Assembly: GCF_934725225.1 (NCBI RefSeq)
Contig: NZ_CAKVAM010000002.1
Coordinates: forward strand, 124,001-188,000
Direction of reading: 5' to 3'
Source: an uncultured Treponema sp.
Lineage (GTDB): Bacteria; Spirochaetota; Spirochaetia; Treponematales; Treponemataceae
DNA: 64,000 nt
Shown here: positions 39,397 to 53,400 of the stretch, in pieces
How the letters are laid out: each line of letters opens with the position of its first letter
Position numbering within the stretch: the stretch's first letter is position 1
The notes under the pieces: generated by a model
Told to the model about the DNA's origin: nothing
Database searches by the model: none
What the model saw: the letters and a program-made list of their open reading frames with translations, nothing else
Program-made: the position numbers and the translations under genes

Positions 39397-40506
39397 GTGT
39401 CTGAAAAAGACTTAGAAATCAAGGCGACAGAAATTCTCGGATATTCCGACAGCGGCAATATAAGCGGTGTTGTCTATCAGATTATAACGGGCAGCGATTT
39501 TGGAAAGAAGATTGCGCCGAACATCAGAGAGTTGAAAAATGGCGAGAAGCTTTTATTTGAATTCCGGGACTGGGAAAAAGAGGGAAAATGGAATCCTTAT
39601 GACCTCAGCGTTCAAATTGTAAAGGAAGATGGAAAAGGCTTATTTTCTCGGATTCCTTATCAGTTTAAGAATGAAAAATCCGATTCCCTTGAGGAAACGG
39701 AATCTGTAAAAGCATTCAGAAAAGAAATAAAAAAGTACATAAATGAGAACAAAGAGAAGCTGCTTTCTGATTTGGAAAAGAAAGAAAGCCTTGAGCTTTT
39801 TTCAAGGCTTGCCACTGTTCTTGACGAGGGAACTGTCTACACGGCGAGCAACAAGACGCTCGGGGAAATTCAGCTTAGGCATGGAAACAAGTCAACCGGC
39901 CTTGCGCATATCATAAACCGCCGCTATGAGGAGCGTGTCTTAAACAAGGCTGTTCAAATGCAGCCGGAAGATGCTCAGAAAGAAATCACGGCAATATGTT
40001 TTTTAGTTGCGGACAGCCTTGATAAAGGAGCTGCATCACAAACTCCGCGCGGAAACTGGGAGATAGAAAAGGATGGAATTCAAGCAGTTATTGATAAAGA
40101 CAGAAATGGAAAATTTGTTCTTACAGGTTTCGCTTTGAATGACAGAAAGGAAGAAGCAGAGAAATCCATATCTACGGTGATCGGTCAATATGGCTACACG
40201 CCTGAGTTTCTTGAGATGTACGCTCAAGTGGGAGCTGTGCTTTCTTCCTACGAGCATAGTACATCACAAAATCAGGAAAAGTCAAATGAAAATCCAAGCC
40301 AGAATCTGCTTGAAGGCTGCGTGAAAATCGAAGTGAACGGCAAGGAGCGTGAATGCAAAAACGGCGTGCTTGAGGGCTTCAAAAATGCCGTGAAGCTCGT
40401 TGACCGTCTTGTGGACGTGAACCACCAGCTTGCGGATGAGAACGAAAAACTAAGAAAACAAATTCACAACCAAAATAAAAACAAGAAAACGGACATTGAG
40501 AGGTAA
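39397..40506 (+). CDS. Barnase/EndoU-like nuclease protein with DIER tail
   Basis: The product is 369 residues. Residues ~168-275 (GLAHIINRRYEERVLN, DGIQAVIDKDRNGKFVLTGFA, YGYTPEFLEMY) resemble PBECR-type toxins and recur in the 923-residue protein at 54174. Residues ~300-335 (NGKERECKNGVLEGFKNAVKL) recur in the protein at 27306. The end is KKTDIER. The start may be a GTG with AAGGAGC upstream. It is likely a nuclease or RNA-binding protein delivered or used at transfer. Confidence 0.6.
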   Translation: MSEKDLEIKATEILGYSDSGNISGVVYQIITGSDFGKKIAPNIRELKNGEKLLFEFRDWEKEGKWNPYDLSVQIVKEDGKGLFSRIPYQFKNEKSDSLEETESVKAFRKEIKKYINENKEKLLSDLEKKESLELFSRLATVLDEGTVYTASNKTLGEIQLRHGNKSTGLAHIINRRYEERVLNKAVQMQPEDAQKEITAICFLVADSLDKGAASQTPRGNWEIEKDGIQAVIDKDRNGKFVLTGFALNDRKEEAEKSISTVIGQYGYTPEFLEMYAQVGAVLSSYEHSTSQNQEKSNENPSQNLLEGCVKIEVNGKERECKNGVLEGFKNAVKLVDRLVDVNHQLADENEKLRKQIHNQNKNKKTDIER

Positions 40507-40509
40507 AGC

Positions 40510-41442
40510 ATGACAAATTTCGCTTCTGACTGGAAGAACTTCGACTCGAACGGACTGAGCGCAGACCAATTTTTCTATGACCAGCTTTATAAGTCGTTTG
40601 CGGAGAACACAAGGAACGGAACATTGCCGTTTTTCAGCAGAGAGCCGGATTCTGTTCCGCGCGAGCTTTCCACCGGAAAAATCATAAACGATGAGAATCT
40701 TATTGCCTTGGAGCAGGTCGCGGCTTCAAGAGGCTACAAGTCCAATGTCTGGATTTACGGAAACGAGCTTAACCGCATTCAAAAAGAAACCGGTCCGCTC
40801 AACTGGAAAAAGAACGCATCTCCTGTTCTGTGCCAGACAAAATATTTCGGCGCGACACATCTCAATGAGCAGAATCTTTACATTTCGGAAGGAGGCTCAA
40901 AGCAGAAGAACCAGTATCTGTACAACATCGAGTCTCTTGATGAGCGTTCACGCAGGGCTGTGCTCAAATACTACGAGCGGACGCAGGAAGTGAACAGCGC
41001 ATATCAGAAGGAGAACCTGAAATCGTTCAGGGCGAACTGCCTTGAAAATCCCGGGCACAATGAGAACTTTTCGAAGGCTCGTGAGCGTGTCAAGAAATAC
41101 AGCAGCATTGACGGAATTGATTTTTCAGCCGCGGTTGACTGCCACTTCAAGCACTGCCTGCAGAACTCTATCGGAAACGGACTAAAGGACAACAGGGAGG
41201 CTAACCGGAATTCTTGCTACCGGCAGTGCATGGAGCTTGTAAAGAAAGTCGAGAGCGGCGAGTACAAGCCTTATGAAGCCGGACGGAAAATCGCACGTGC
41301 GCTTGAAAGCGGAACTGAATTCCAGCGGATTGCGGTCGCAAAAAACTACAACCTCGAGAACGCGAAGAAAATCGAGGAGCTGAAAGTAGCGGAAGCGAAC
41401 ATAAACAGACCTTACAGTCGGCGTTCAGACATCGAACGGTAA
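40510..41442 (+). CDS. Second ArdC-N-like protein with DIER tail
   Basis: The product is 310 residues. NGTLPFFSREPDSVPRELST, GKIINDENLIALE, then GYKSNVWIYGNELNRI follow the ArdC-N pattern. Residues ~190-240 carry several Cys and His (CLENPGH, DCHFKHC, NSCYRQC) that could bind metal. The end is PYSRRSDIER. It lies 3 bases after the upstream gene. An anti-restriction or DNA-binding role is inferred. Confidence 0.62.
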   Translation: MTNFASDWKNFDSNGLSADQFFYDQLYKSFAENTRNGTLPFFSREPDSVPRELSTGKIINDENLIALEQVAASRGYKSNVWIYGNELNRIQKETGPLNWKKNASPVLCQTKYFGATHLNEQNLYISEGGSKQKNQYLYNIESLDERSRRAVLKYYERTQEVNSAYQKENLKSFRANCLENPGHNENFSKARERVKKYSSIDGIDFSAAVDCHFKHCLQNSIGNGLKDNREANRNSCYRQCMELVKKVESGEYKPYEAGRKIARALESGTEFQRIAVAKNYNLENAKKIEELKVAEANINRPYSRRSDIER

Positions 41443-41482
41443 AAAAGCATTTTTACAAAAACTATTTTAAGAGGAAAACAAC

Positions 41483-44400
41483 ATGGCAGACATACATTTT
41501 GAAATTTTTGACAATGCGGATTTCGGAAACAAGAATCTCCGTTTTTCAGAAGCGCCGGCACAGGAACAGAGAGATTTTCTGAAGCAGAACGGCTACAGCT
41601 TTACCTCAAGATACGGTGGCGTATGGTATCCGCGCACGCAGGAAGCGAAAGACAGAAACGCGGACTTTGTGAAAGAATTTGCGGAAAAGTTTTATCCTGA
41701 AAACAACAAATTCCAATCGCAGAAACAGATTGACCACCTTGCGGAACAGGCTCTTGAAAACAGTTCAGCGGAAATCAAATCTTCAAGTGATGACAGAATC
41801 GCGTATCTTGAAAATCTTATTGCCGAGCTACAAGAGGAGAGAAAGCGCGACCTTGAAAAAATCTCACGACTTGAGGCTGCTCTTGAAAACCAGAATGAAG
41901 AAAATTCAGCAGAAATTGAAATGCAACAGGAACAGGCTGCGCTTGATGATGAGGCTGAATGGGAAAAAGAGAACACTCTCACCGACGCGGAAGAAAAGGC
42001 GTACATTGAAAAGCAGTTTGAAACAGAAATTCCTTCAGAAACAATAGAACTCACTTCTGAAATGCTGGACACTCTGCACGAATCGGCGGAAAAAGAAGCT
42101 CTGGAAGAAGAGACGCAGGCTGAGAAAGAAATTCTTCATGCCGCAGAAAAATCGGATGATGACCTCATGGTTTCCCCTGAAGACCTTGCCATTGCAAAAT
42201 CCGTGCTTCCGACAGTTCAGTATGTTTCTACGTTGAAATTCGCTCAGGGCGAGGAGCGTGAATTCTTTGTCCACAAGATTAAGGAAATTTCAGCTGCTGT
42301 TGAGAATGCTCCAAAAATCGGCGGCACAGACGGCCTTGAGGAGCACAGAATTGTTCTCCGCTATTTTCATCCGAGCGGAACCCAGTCATTCATTACAGAA
42401 ATCGGAAAGGACGGAGACGCATTTGGATTCCAGTGTCTTAACGATGACTGGAAAAATGCCGAGTGGGGCTACCTTAACCTTGATGAGCTGAAAAACATAC
42501 GCGGAATGGAAGTTGATTTCCATGTCCCGGCCGGAATGACTGTAGAAAAATTTATCCAAAAGGAAAGACTGGAACAGTATTCAGAGGAAAATGTAACAGC
42601 AGAAGCTCCAAAAGAAACAAGAATTACATGGAACGATATTTTGCAGGCTGCGGAAGGCTCTCATTGGAACGATGAGGAGAATGCTGTTTACAACAATGCA
42701 AGAAATCAGATTGCGGAATACGCAAAAAAACTTGGAGTTGACATTGAAAGCTCAGAAAGCCCGGAAGAAGCTGCCGAAACTTTTGCGGCAGCACATGAAG
42801 AAATTTCATTTTCAGAAGACGGAAGCCTTGTAATTGATGAATCCCTGAAGCCTGTTTATTTCAATGACCTGAGCGATGAGCAGAAAGAAGAGGTTATAAA
42901 CGGCTACCGCTCAGCTGATGACCAGCAAATGCTTGAGGCTTGGCAGAAAGAGCTTGAAAACTCTTATGAATTTGACAAGGACATTGCCACAAATCCTCCG
43001 ACAGATGAATGGATTTCAAACTACCTTTCAGAAATAAAAGCGGACTTCAATACAGGCTACTGGCATGACATTTTCAGCGACTTGGAAAAAGAGGAAAATC
43101 ATGAAAAAACTATTTCTGATTTATCCGCAACTGAAGTGAGCCGACTTTCGGAAGAAAAGTACGGATTCTACTTTGAATACAGCGACGATGAGAATGTCGC
43201 TGACATCTACTCCGCAAAGGACGGCGATTTTGTCGGAAGCTACGGCGAGGGCGGATTCGGCTACGCTGACGACTTGAGCGGCAATGACCCGACAACAAAA
43301 ATTCCTGACGAGAATTTCCGTGAAGTGCTGGAACTTGCGGAAATTTTCTACCAGAAAAAATCAGATGAGTATGAAAATTTAGTTGAAGCAGAAAACGGAC
43401 AGATGATGACTTCTGATGAAGCCCACGAATGGAATGAAGAGCAGAAAATGCAGCATTCTCAGGAAGAGGACGAGCGCGATGCGGAAAAAGCAGACAAGGA
43501 TTTTGAAATAACAAAAAGACTTGATGAGATTGTTTCTGAAATCAAAAAGTCAGATTTCACGCTTGAATCAAAATATGAAAACAGTCTTCATTCAGTTTCT
43601 CTCAAAAACAAGGACGGAAAAGTTGTTTTTAGCGCGAAGGAAAACGACAATGTTGTGATTCCTGTGGAGCATACAATCGCTGCCTGGGCAAACGATGAAG
43701 CTTCTGAAAAATCGAAAAGCCTTGCCGATGAATTTTTCAATCTGGTCTGCGATGACGGAATCCGCGGCGGCGACTATGTGAATGCGGTTTTCAAAAGAGA
43801 TGTCCCTGTTGAGGAAGATTATGAAACTGACCTCTCGGAAAGTAACATTTTATATACGGCTGAAAACTATTATCAGGTGAACGACCGTTTTGCGATTGAG
43901 ATTGTTCCGGCGGAAAGGCCTCTCTCATCAGGAAAAACAGGCGATGACTGGACTGTAAGATTTTACGACATAAAGGACAGTGAGAAATTCGGCGAAAAAG
44001 GGCAGTTTGTAACAAGCTATTACGCAAGCACTATGCTTGAGCATAGAAAAGGAACCGGGCTTTCCCTGCAGGGAGATGTTCCAGCCTGGACTTTAGACGC
44101 AGAAACAATGGACTATGTTCACGATATAACGTTCATGTGGGTGGACAGACATTCCTCTGTTCAGCAGAAAGAAGATACAGAAGTTTCTCAGGAAGAAATC
44201 GAGCAGGAAAAAGCATTTGTCCAGAATAGAATCCAGCAGCTGAAAGATGAACTGAACAATCCAGAAAATGCGGATGATGAGCAGCAGAATTCTGAAGCAA
44301 AGAAAAATATAGAAAATCTTGAAAGCCTGACGAACGATGACATAAAGAAACAGGTTCTTTGGAGAAAAGAAAATCAGAAACGAAATCAGGAAGCTCATAA

Positions 44401-47400
44401 TCAGGTTGTCGAGCAGATGATGGAAGAAAAGCTCCGCAACAAAACTCCGCAGGAAGGCGAGCTGCTTTCCTACAACGAAAAAAATCCGGCATATTCCGTG
44501 GCAAACAAGGAGACAAAAAGAGAAACTTCAATTCGTCCAAATGGCAGACTGGATAAAAATGTCAAAAAATTAGGAAGACTGAAAAATATTTCAGAAGCGA
44601 ATGAGATAATCGGGAAAATCAAGTCTTCCGGGTTCGACATTCTTTCAACAGAAAACAGAATAATCATATTCGATGAAAATAAATACTACGATTTCAATGC
44701 CTATGCAGATTCAGGCTACTTCAACTACGAGACAAAAAAGTTTGAATTCGACTTGGACAGAAGAAACCTGAACGAATGGGATTTCAGGGAGTATGTAAAA
44801 AACGGACTGAAAATCACAAAGCGCATGAAAGATTTTGCGAAAATCGAGAAGCAGGATTTTTCAAAAGAGCAGGCGGCGACGAATTTTGTTTTGGAAAAGC
44901 TCAAGTCCGCAGGAATCGAGGTCATCACTGACAAGGAAGAATTTGACAGAATTCTTCAGCGTGAGGAGTTTCTCCAGAAAATGACAAAGAGCCAGTCTCC
45001 GAAATATCTCAATTCGGAAGACCTGAGAATGCTCAAAGGCTGGGGATATAAGACTTCGGAAGACCTTGAGCAGATTCAGACGGCAATGCTTCTTAGCGAC
45101 ATAAAGCTCAACGGCAAAAAAACAGGCGTGAAGAAAGCAGTGGAGATTCTCGGACGTGAGAAATTCTTAGGCGGCATTTCAAGAAGCGCATTCCATTCTA
45201 CCAGCGCAAACGAAGCCGGCGGAAACTACGTGGAATTCGACTCATCAGTTCTCTTCAGCGACAAGAGGGAAGATTTTGAGAAACTGCGTGCGGCGGAAAA
45301 GGAATCCAAAGAGCAGATTTCAGTTCTGAATGAGATTGCCCGGAAAGAAAGCTACTTCCAGTTCAACGAGGAGGACTCAAGAAAATTCATCAGGAAGGTC
45401 GATGAATGGCAGAAAGACAGCACGAATCCACGAAAACTGATTGTTGTAGGAAAGATTCCGCCTGTGATGAAAGTTCTCGGCATCGCAGAAAATCTCATAG
45501 AAATAGAACATTCTACATTGGACAAGATAGTCCGTGAGAATCCCCTTTATCCAGATGATAAGCAAGGACATCAGCTTTCTGTCGATGACATCTATGCGAT
45601 TCCAAGCCAGCTTGCAGACCCGGTAATGGTATTCAAGTCACGCACAAGAGATGACAGCTACGTTTTCTTTACGGAACGCAGGAACAGCAACGGAAACTCT
45701 ATATTGATTCCAATGGCGGCGAACAAGCGAGAAGGCAGAATTGTCATCAATAAAATAACCTCGATGTACGGAAAAGACAATGAAATTGGATTTGTGAAAA
45801 CAAACATCGATGAAGAGAATCTTATTTATGTTGACAAGAAAAGAAGTCTAGAATGGATAAATGAAAAAAGTTTCAATGGTAAGCTTGAATCTCAGGTCCA
45901 ATTCCTGAGGCAGAGACTTACTGACATCGAAACTTATAACTTGAATATACTCACAAAAGAGCGTCTTGTCAACTTTATTTCCGCCGGTGAAAGCAAGGCT
46001 TTACAGAAGATGTCAGTGTCAGACGGCGAGACTTACGGCTTCGCATACAATGGAAAAATCTATCTGAATCCTGACGTGATGAACTCAAACGTCGCTGTCC
46101 ACGAGTATACCCACCTTTGGGACGAGTACACAAAGAAAACAAATCCTGAACTGTGGCAGAAAGGAAAAAGCATTTTCAAGAACACTCATTTCTGGGAGGA
46201 AGTCAAAAGCGACCCGAATTATTCAAACATTGCCGATGATGACGACCTTGTTCTGAGCGAAATTCACTCAAGAATTTGCGGAGGTCTTGCCCAGAAAGTG
46301 CTTGAGCATATTGCGGAAATAGACGGCGAAATCACAAAGGACAAGGCGATTGACTGGAACGCAGAAACAGCCGTCTATATTCTGGACTTATATAAAAAGG
46401 CACAGCCGGAGAATGAGCTTATTCAGAATATGGACGCATCGGAAGTCAAAAAGGAGATTGTTGAATTCCTTTCAATGCCGATGAAAGACCTGATGGCTGG
46501 AAAGAATATTTCTGTTTCACTGTCTGATGAAAAGACACTTTCTGGCAAGGACTTGGAAGAATATAACTACTACAAAGAAAACTTCAAGACAAGCTCCATG
46601 GACAGTCTTAACGAGCTGCTTTCTGATTCAAAGAAGTTTAAGCGGCTAGGTCAGCAGAGAGCCATTGAAGACTTGATTGAGCTTCAAAGTAGTAAAACGC
46701 AGAATAAAAAAGATTATTCCCTTGAAGAATACTGGAGAAATTCTATCAGCGGTATGACAATGCAAGATGTAAAAGACGGCAAGGTTCATATTATCGACTT
46801 AACACAGAAAGGAACAGAAAACACAAGTAGCAATCTGCAATCCCAAGACATCTCCGCTCCAAGAACAAAATCCAGCCAGAAGAAAATCCGCGAGCAGTGC
46901 CGTGAAATTCTAAAAAAGCCTGACTCAGAAATCACGGAAGATGACAAGAATATTCTTGCCAAGTATGAGGGCGGCGGCGGACTTGATGAGAATAACCGGA
47001 CAAATTCTGAAGTGCTGAACGCTTTTTACACGCCGGACAATCTTATTGAGAAAGTCTGGGAACTTGTGGACGCCTATGCTCCGGACGCAAAGACTGTCCT
47101 TGAGCCGTCTGCCGGAGTCGGCCGCTTTGCAGAAAACCGCCCGAATAATAAATTCACAATGCACGAGCTTGACAAGACTTCCGCCAGAATCAATAAAATT
47201 CTTCACCCGGAAGCGGATGTGATCCAGGGTGCTTTTCAGAAGCAGTTCCTTGATGACGGCGAGCGTTTCCTTAAAATCGGATATGAGCAGCCCAAGCATG
47301 ACGTTGTAATCGGAAATCCGCCTTACGGAAAATACAACGACAAGTACAAAGGGTTAGGAGAGGGAAGAGAATTTGACCGCTACGAGGAATACTTTATCGC

Positions 47401-50400
47401 AAGGGGACTGGACGCTCTCAAAGATGAAAAGTCGGTTCTTTCGTTTGTTGTTCCAAGCGGATTTTTGAATACGGCAAGCGACAAGCAGAAAGAAATCATC
47501 GCCTCGAAAGGTGAAATTCTAGACGCATACAGGCTGCCGGAAGGAACTTTTTCAACAACGAAAGTCGGAACTGACATTCTGATTATGCGGAAAAAAGAAG
47601 GCATTGACGGAAAAAATATCTCCGGCGAGCTTCTGTCAAACGGAGAATGGTTCAAGGCTCATCCTGAAAAAATCTTGGGCGAGGTAAAAACACGCACAAA
47701 CCGGTTCAGAAAGGAAGATAAATATGTCGCCGTCCACGAAGGGCTTTCAGTTCAGGAAGAACTGAACAAGATTGACAGCTTTGTTGATGAAATAAAAAAG
47801 GTCAACCAGACTAAAAAATTAAAAGCCCCTTTGCCGGAATACAGCTCAGCCGAAGAAAAAAAGGTGGAAAAATCTTTTGAAACGCAGCTTGATGAATACA
47901 ATAGGAAATACTGGGGACCAGTCGGGTTGGGGAACACGAGATATGACGTTTCGCCTGTTACTGAAGAAAGGCTTTCTGAAATAAAAAATCTAAGCAAGGA
48001 GCTTTCAGAATACTTTGAAAACGGAATCCGCCCGAAAAATGACCGTTTTGTAATTGGAAAAACGCCTCGTGTCTTGCAGGAGACAGGAAGCGAATACACG
48101 GACGTTACTGTTGCTGTTTCTGTTATAAAAAAGGCTGTTGAAACACACGGACTTTCAGAAAAAGAAATCCTCAATGCCCTTACAAGGCTTTCAACTCCGA
48201 TACTTGTCTTTGATTCTGACAAGGCTGCGACAGAAAACAAGGCGGATTCAAAACTCGTTCTTACAGATGTGTTCAAGGATGAAAAGCCTGTCGCGCTTGC
48301 AGTCAATGTGAATGATTCAGTTCAAAAACAGGAAAACGGACACCGTAAACAGGTTGAAGTCCAGAATATCCGTTCGATTCATGACAGAACTGTTGTCGCT
48401 AAAAATGGCGTTGATTTGATTCAGAAATGGACTACTGACGGACTTTGCAGATATGTAGACGACAAAAAAATAACCGACTGGAGCACAATCGCAAGGGTAC
48501 AATTCCCTATTGAGGTTCTCCAATCGGCTGATTCAAATATACTCACAAGAAGTGCTCTTGTCAACAGTGTTTTCTCAGAACAAATTCTGCTTAAAGAAAA
48601 CGGAAAAACTGAGCCTGAAAAACAGAATCCTTCTTCTTCAAAATCCAGAAAAGAAAAATGGAACATCGTAAAGTCAAAAGGCGAAGTGATGAGCGCGGAG
48701 GAATTCTCCCATCTTTACGGACGCGACTTTGACGAGAGAGAATTCCCGATTTGGAAGGCTACGGACTGGCAGGGCAATATCGACCTGTCAAAACTTTCCG
48801 GCGATGACATCCAGTATCTTTCTGAAAGCGGAAAATATGTTGAAAAGAACATCGGAGAATGGACGCACAGGGAGCTTTTCGCGAGCGGTGATATTTACGC
48901 AAAAATCCAGGAGCAGAAAGAGCTTTATGAAAAATCCAACGGAAATAAAATTTTTGCGGACAACATAAAAATTCTTGAATCCGCAATGAAATCTCCTTTG
49001 GAAATGGAAAGAATTCATTTCGGCGTGAAAACCGCACTTGCGGAAGAATTTAAAATTGGACATATCGATGCGGAAGGAAACAAGATAAATCTTAATCTTC
49101 AGGAATCTTTCATCCTTTGGGCGCAGAACGCGAGACTTTCAGACCAAAAATGGCGCGGCGACATAGACTTTGCGACAGCGAACATCTCACGAGAGGAGCT
49201 AGGAGAGGAACTCAGCTTCTATGACATCGTGAACTACATCGACGGAAAGCCTGTAAAAGCCGAGCCGGTGAGAGGCTGGCGCACTTATGACATGAGCGAG
49301 GAGGAGAAGGCGGCGGAAAAAGCGGAGCGCAGAAAAGAAGCCGACCTTAAACGCCAGGCGCGCAGCGACACTGCAAACCGCCTGTTTGACCGCTATCTGC
49401 ATGAAGGGCTTTCAGACGCGGACAAGGCAAGGCTTGCCGCTGAATACAACCGTCGGTTCAACTCCTATGTAGCTCCTGACTACTCAAAACTGCCTCTTTT
49501 TGTTGACGGAATGAGCGCGTACAAGGGCGAGTCGAAATTCAAGCTGTATGACCAGCAGATAAAAGGAATCTCATTCTTGTGCAACAAGGGAAACGGACTT
49601 TTAGCATACGATGTCGGAGTCGGAAAAACCGCCGCAGGAATTGTCGCGACAGTGAACCAGATTCAGACAGGAAGAAGCATGCGGCCTCTAATCGTTGTTC
49701 CGAACCAGGTCTATCCAAAATGGTACACGGACATAAGACAGCTATTCCCAAATGTGAAGCTGAACGACCTTTATAATTTCGGTAAAGATTCCGTTGAAAA
49801 ATATATTGATTCTGAAAAACCGCACAGGCTGAATATTCCTGAAAATTCGATTTCTCTCTGCACTTACGAAGCCTTGAGAAACATCACTTTCAACGACAAG
49901 TCCTGCGAGAACGAGCTTTATGAGGACTTCGCAAGCCTTCTGAGCGCGGACATGGACGGAAGCGCAAGGGAGAATGCGGAAAGCTCCGACAAAATTAAAG
50001 GTGTAATCGGCTCTGCAAGCCATGTTAAGGATGAGAGCTATTTCTTCTACGAGGACTGCGGATTTGACAATCTTACAGTGGATGAGGCTCACAACTTCAA
50101 GAATTTGTGGGTAGTTCCACGTCCGAAGAAAAAAGGCGAGTCAAATGAGTATGCAGGAATTCCGAGCGGAAAGCCATCCGCACGCGCGCTGAAAATGTAT
50201 GGAATGACGCAGCTCACACAGCGGCACAATGACGACAGAAATGTTTTCATGCTTACAGCAACTCCATTCACAAACAGCCCGACGGAAGTCTACTCAATGC
50301 TCTCTTATATCGGACGCGAGCGTCTGAAGCAGGCTGGAATCACTTCTTTGCGAGCGTTCTTCGATGAATTTGCGCAGACTAAGCAGGAACTTGGCGTAAC

Positions 50401-53400
50401 CTCGACAGGAAACATCGACACAAAGCAGGTTATGAAGAACTGGAAGGAACTTTCCGCGCTGCAGAATATTCTTACAGAATTTATCGACAAGGTTGACGGA
50501 GAGGAGGCTGGAATTATCCGCCCGAACAAGTTCACCCATGTGAAGCCGCTTGATATGTCGGACTTGCAGAAACAAATGCGTGCGATTGACGAGGAGCGCA
50601 TGGCGGAAGTAAAGGAAGGCAACAGCGCGGCTGTTATTGTCGCAATGAACAATATGCGTCTTTCCTGTGTAGCTCCGGCTCTTGCGAATCCTGCTATGTA
50701 TCCTGGCGTTGAGCTTCCTCCGCTTTCAAGACTTGTCGAGACTTCTCCAAAGCTGAAATTTGTATGTGACGCAATAATCGACATGTACAAGGGCAACCCT
50801 GAGAAAGGTCAGTTCATGTATGTTCCGCTTGGAAAGGAAAGCCACGGAATAATAAAGGACTATCTTGTAGCTCACGGAATTCCAAAGAACGCTGTAGAAA
50901 TCATAAACGGCGAAGTGAACAATACTCCTGAAAAGAAAGAGAAAATCACATCGTGCTTCAATGACGAGAAAAATCCGTGCAAAATCATTATCGGCGGACG
51001 GAATACTGCTGAGGGAATCGACCTGAACGGAAACAGCTTTGTCATGTACAACTGCTCTTTGGGCTGGAATCCGAGCGAGACAATCCAGGCGGAAGGAAGA
51101 ATCTGGCGGCAGGGCAATCTTCAGGGAAATGTCCACATTGTCTATCCTGTAATGAACGACTCAATCGACTCTGTTCTTTACCAGAAACATGACGAGAAGC
51201 GAAGCCGAATAAACGAGCTTTGGAACTACAAGGGCGATTCTCTCAATGTGGAGGACATAAATCCGGAGGACTTGAAACTTGACCTGATAAAAGACCCGAA
51301 TAAAAAAGCGAAGCTCATCCTGCAGGAAGAGACAAAGGAAGCGCGCGCGGAGCTTTCAAGACTGAACCTCAAAATCAAGTCGTTTGATGAGATTATCGAA
51401 AAGCGAAAGCAGCTTGAGTTTGACTTCTCGAATGCGAAAGAAACTGTTGACTATCAGAAGAAGCAGATTGAATCCTACAAAGAAAGCGGGCTTGAAGTTC
51501 CTGAATGGATAAAGTCTGAGCTGAAAGACTGCAACAAGAAATTCGTTAAGGCTGAAACAGGTCTTGAAAAGGTCAGGGAAAAGCTTTCTTCACTTAAAAT
51601 CACGGACTCAGAGAAAGAGGCGGAATACATCCACAATTTGAACAAGCAGAAGCACGCCTGCGAGAAAAAAATCAATAATATTGAAAATACTTTGCCGCAG
51701 ATTCTCAAAAAACTTGAGATAGAGCGGATGGAGCAGAAGCTCATTGAGTATCCTGTCGAGAAGCAGCGTGGAATTCTTGAAGCCGACATCCTGAACAATC
51801 TCCGTCCGATGAAGGAAGTCGAATATGAGATTAGGACAATGCGCCACGAGGCTATGCTTTCTGAAAAACTCAAGACCGGTGAAATCACAGAGGAAGAATT
51901 CAGCCTTTACAAAAATGCTGGGTATGAAAAATACGAAAAATGGCTGAACGGCGAGATTGAATCTCTGGAAGAAAGCTCCGTAAAAAATGAAGCCGCCAAT
52001 GAAAACTCTTCCATTAAAAATGAAAACGATATTGAAAAAATCATCGTCTACTACGACGGACACTGGGCGGAAGAGCGCGGTGAAAAAGGAAAAGGCTGGA
52101 AGTACCAGGAGAAATCATTTGACAATCCGAAGAATGCGTTGGACTTTTATAATACCGCAAAAATCCCTAAGGACGTTGGCGCAGAAAATAAAAACGGCTT
52201 CCGCTTCAATTTTATGAATCCTGAAGAACAGCTTCTCAAGATGATTTCTGGGCAGGACAAGACGGAATCTGTTCAAAAAGAGAATGTCTCAGAAAAAATA
52301 GCTGCTGAAAAGTCGGAGCAGAAAGACTTGAAAACTCCGGCAGAAAAAACAGAGCCTGAGAAACAGCCAGCGCAAACAGACTTAAAAAAAGCCGCTGAAA
52401 AAATAGAGACTGCAAAACAGCCTGAACAGGATACGAATTCGCTTTATGCGGAACCTGGAAGCCTCTTCTTCGGGCTTGGCGGTTCTGATGTGCTTTCTGT
52501 TTACTCGACTGAAAACGAATACAGAAAATCCGTTCCGTATGACGACTTCTCGATAACCGAACGTCAACTTACGGAATCGGAATTGAAGCGCGACGAGATT
52601 ATATTCCCTGTTCTGAACGGAAAAGAGTCAGGAATGTACAAGTCTTTTAAGGATTTTGCCGAGCACGGCGTTTTTGACGTTCAGGGAAAAAGCGTTGAGA
52701 TTGACGACTCTGGCAGAATTTCAGAAACAGGATGGAATCAGCTTCAGGCAGCAATGGAAATCTACAGAAACAAGAAGTTCGAGACATTCCGCTATGTCCT
52801 GATTGGACGTGAGGACGGAAAGATAAAAGACCAGCTTGCTGTAAAGTCGTATTCCCCAAACAGCTGTGCTGTTTCTGCTCCAGATTCCAGAACAATAAAG
52901 CAGGTTATAACACGCGCGGAGGAACTTGACTGCATGATTGCCGCTGTTCATAACCATCCGAGCGGAAACACGCTTGAAAGCTCTTTCGATGTGGATACGA
53001 CAGAGGCTTTGAGAAAAATCTGCACAAAGGAAAACGGCCAGAGCCGTTTTGCAGGACACATAATTCTTGACCATGACACGTTCAGTCTATACACACCGCA
53101 AAACGGCTGGAAACTAAAGCTGAATTCAAATGCCTATGGAAATTCTGAAGATAAACTTCTGAACAAGAATTTCGCATTCTCTGAAGATTCTGTTGACTAT
53201 ACCTGGCAGCTTGAGAATGTCGCCAAGAAGATAAACGACAGAAACAGCTGGAATGACAATTTTATCCCTGTTGTCTTTGCTGATTCATTGAACCATGTCT
53301 CAGGAATCAAGCTGTACGACAAGTCATTTTTTGACAACGAGCCGCAGAAAATCAGGAACGAGCTTCAGTTCTCTGGTCTTGAGGCGAATTCTGTAAAGGC

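Noticed and set aside
44130..44165. The giant protein reads VDRHSSVQ, close to the DRHVSV coded by the palindrome.
   Set aside because: The DNA is GACAGACATTCCTCTGTT, which is not palindromic; likely chance or long decay.
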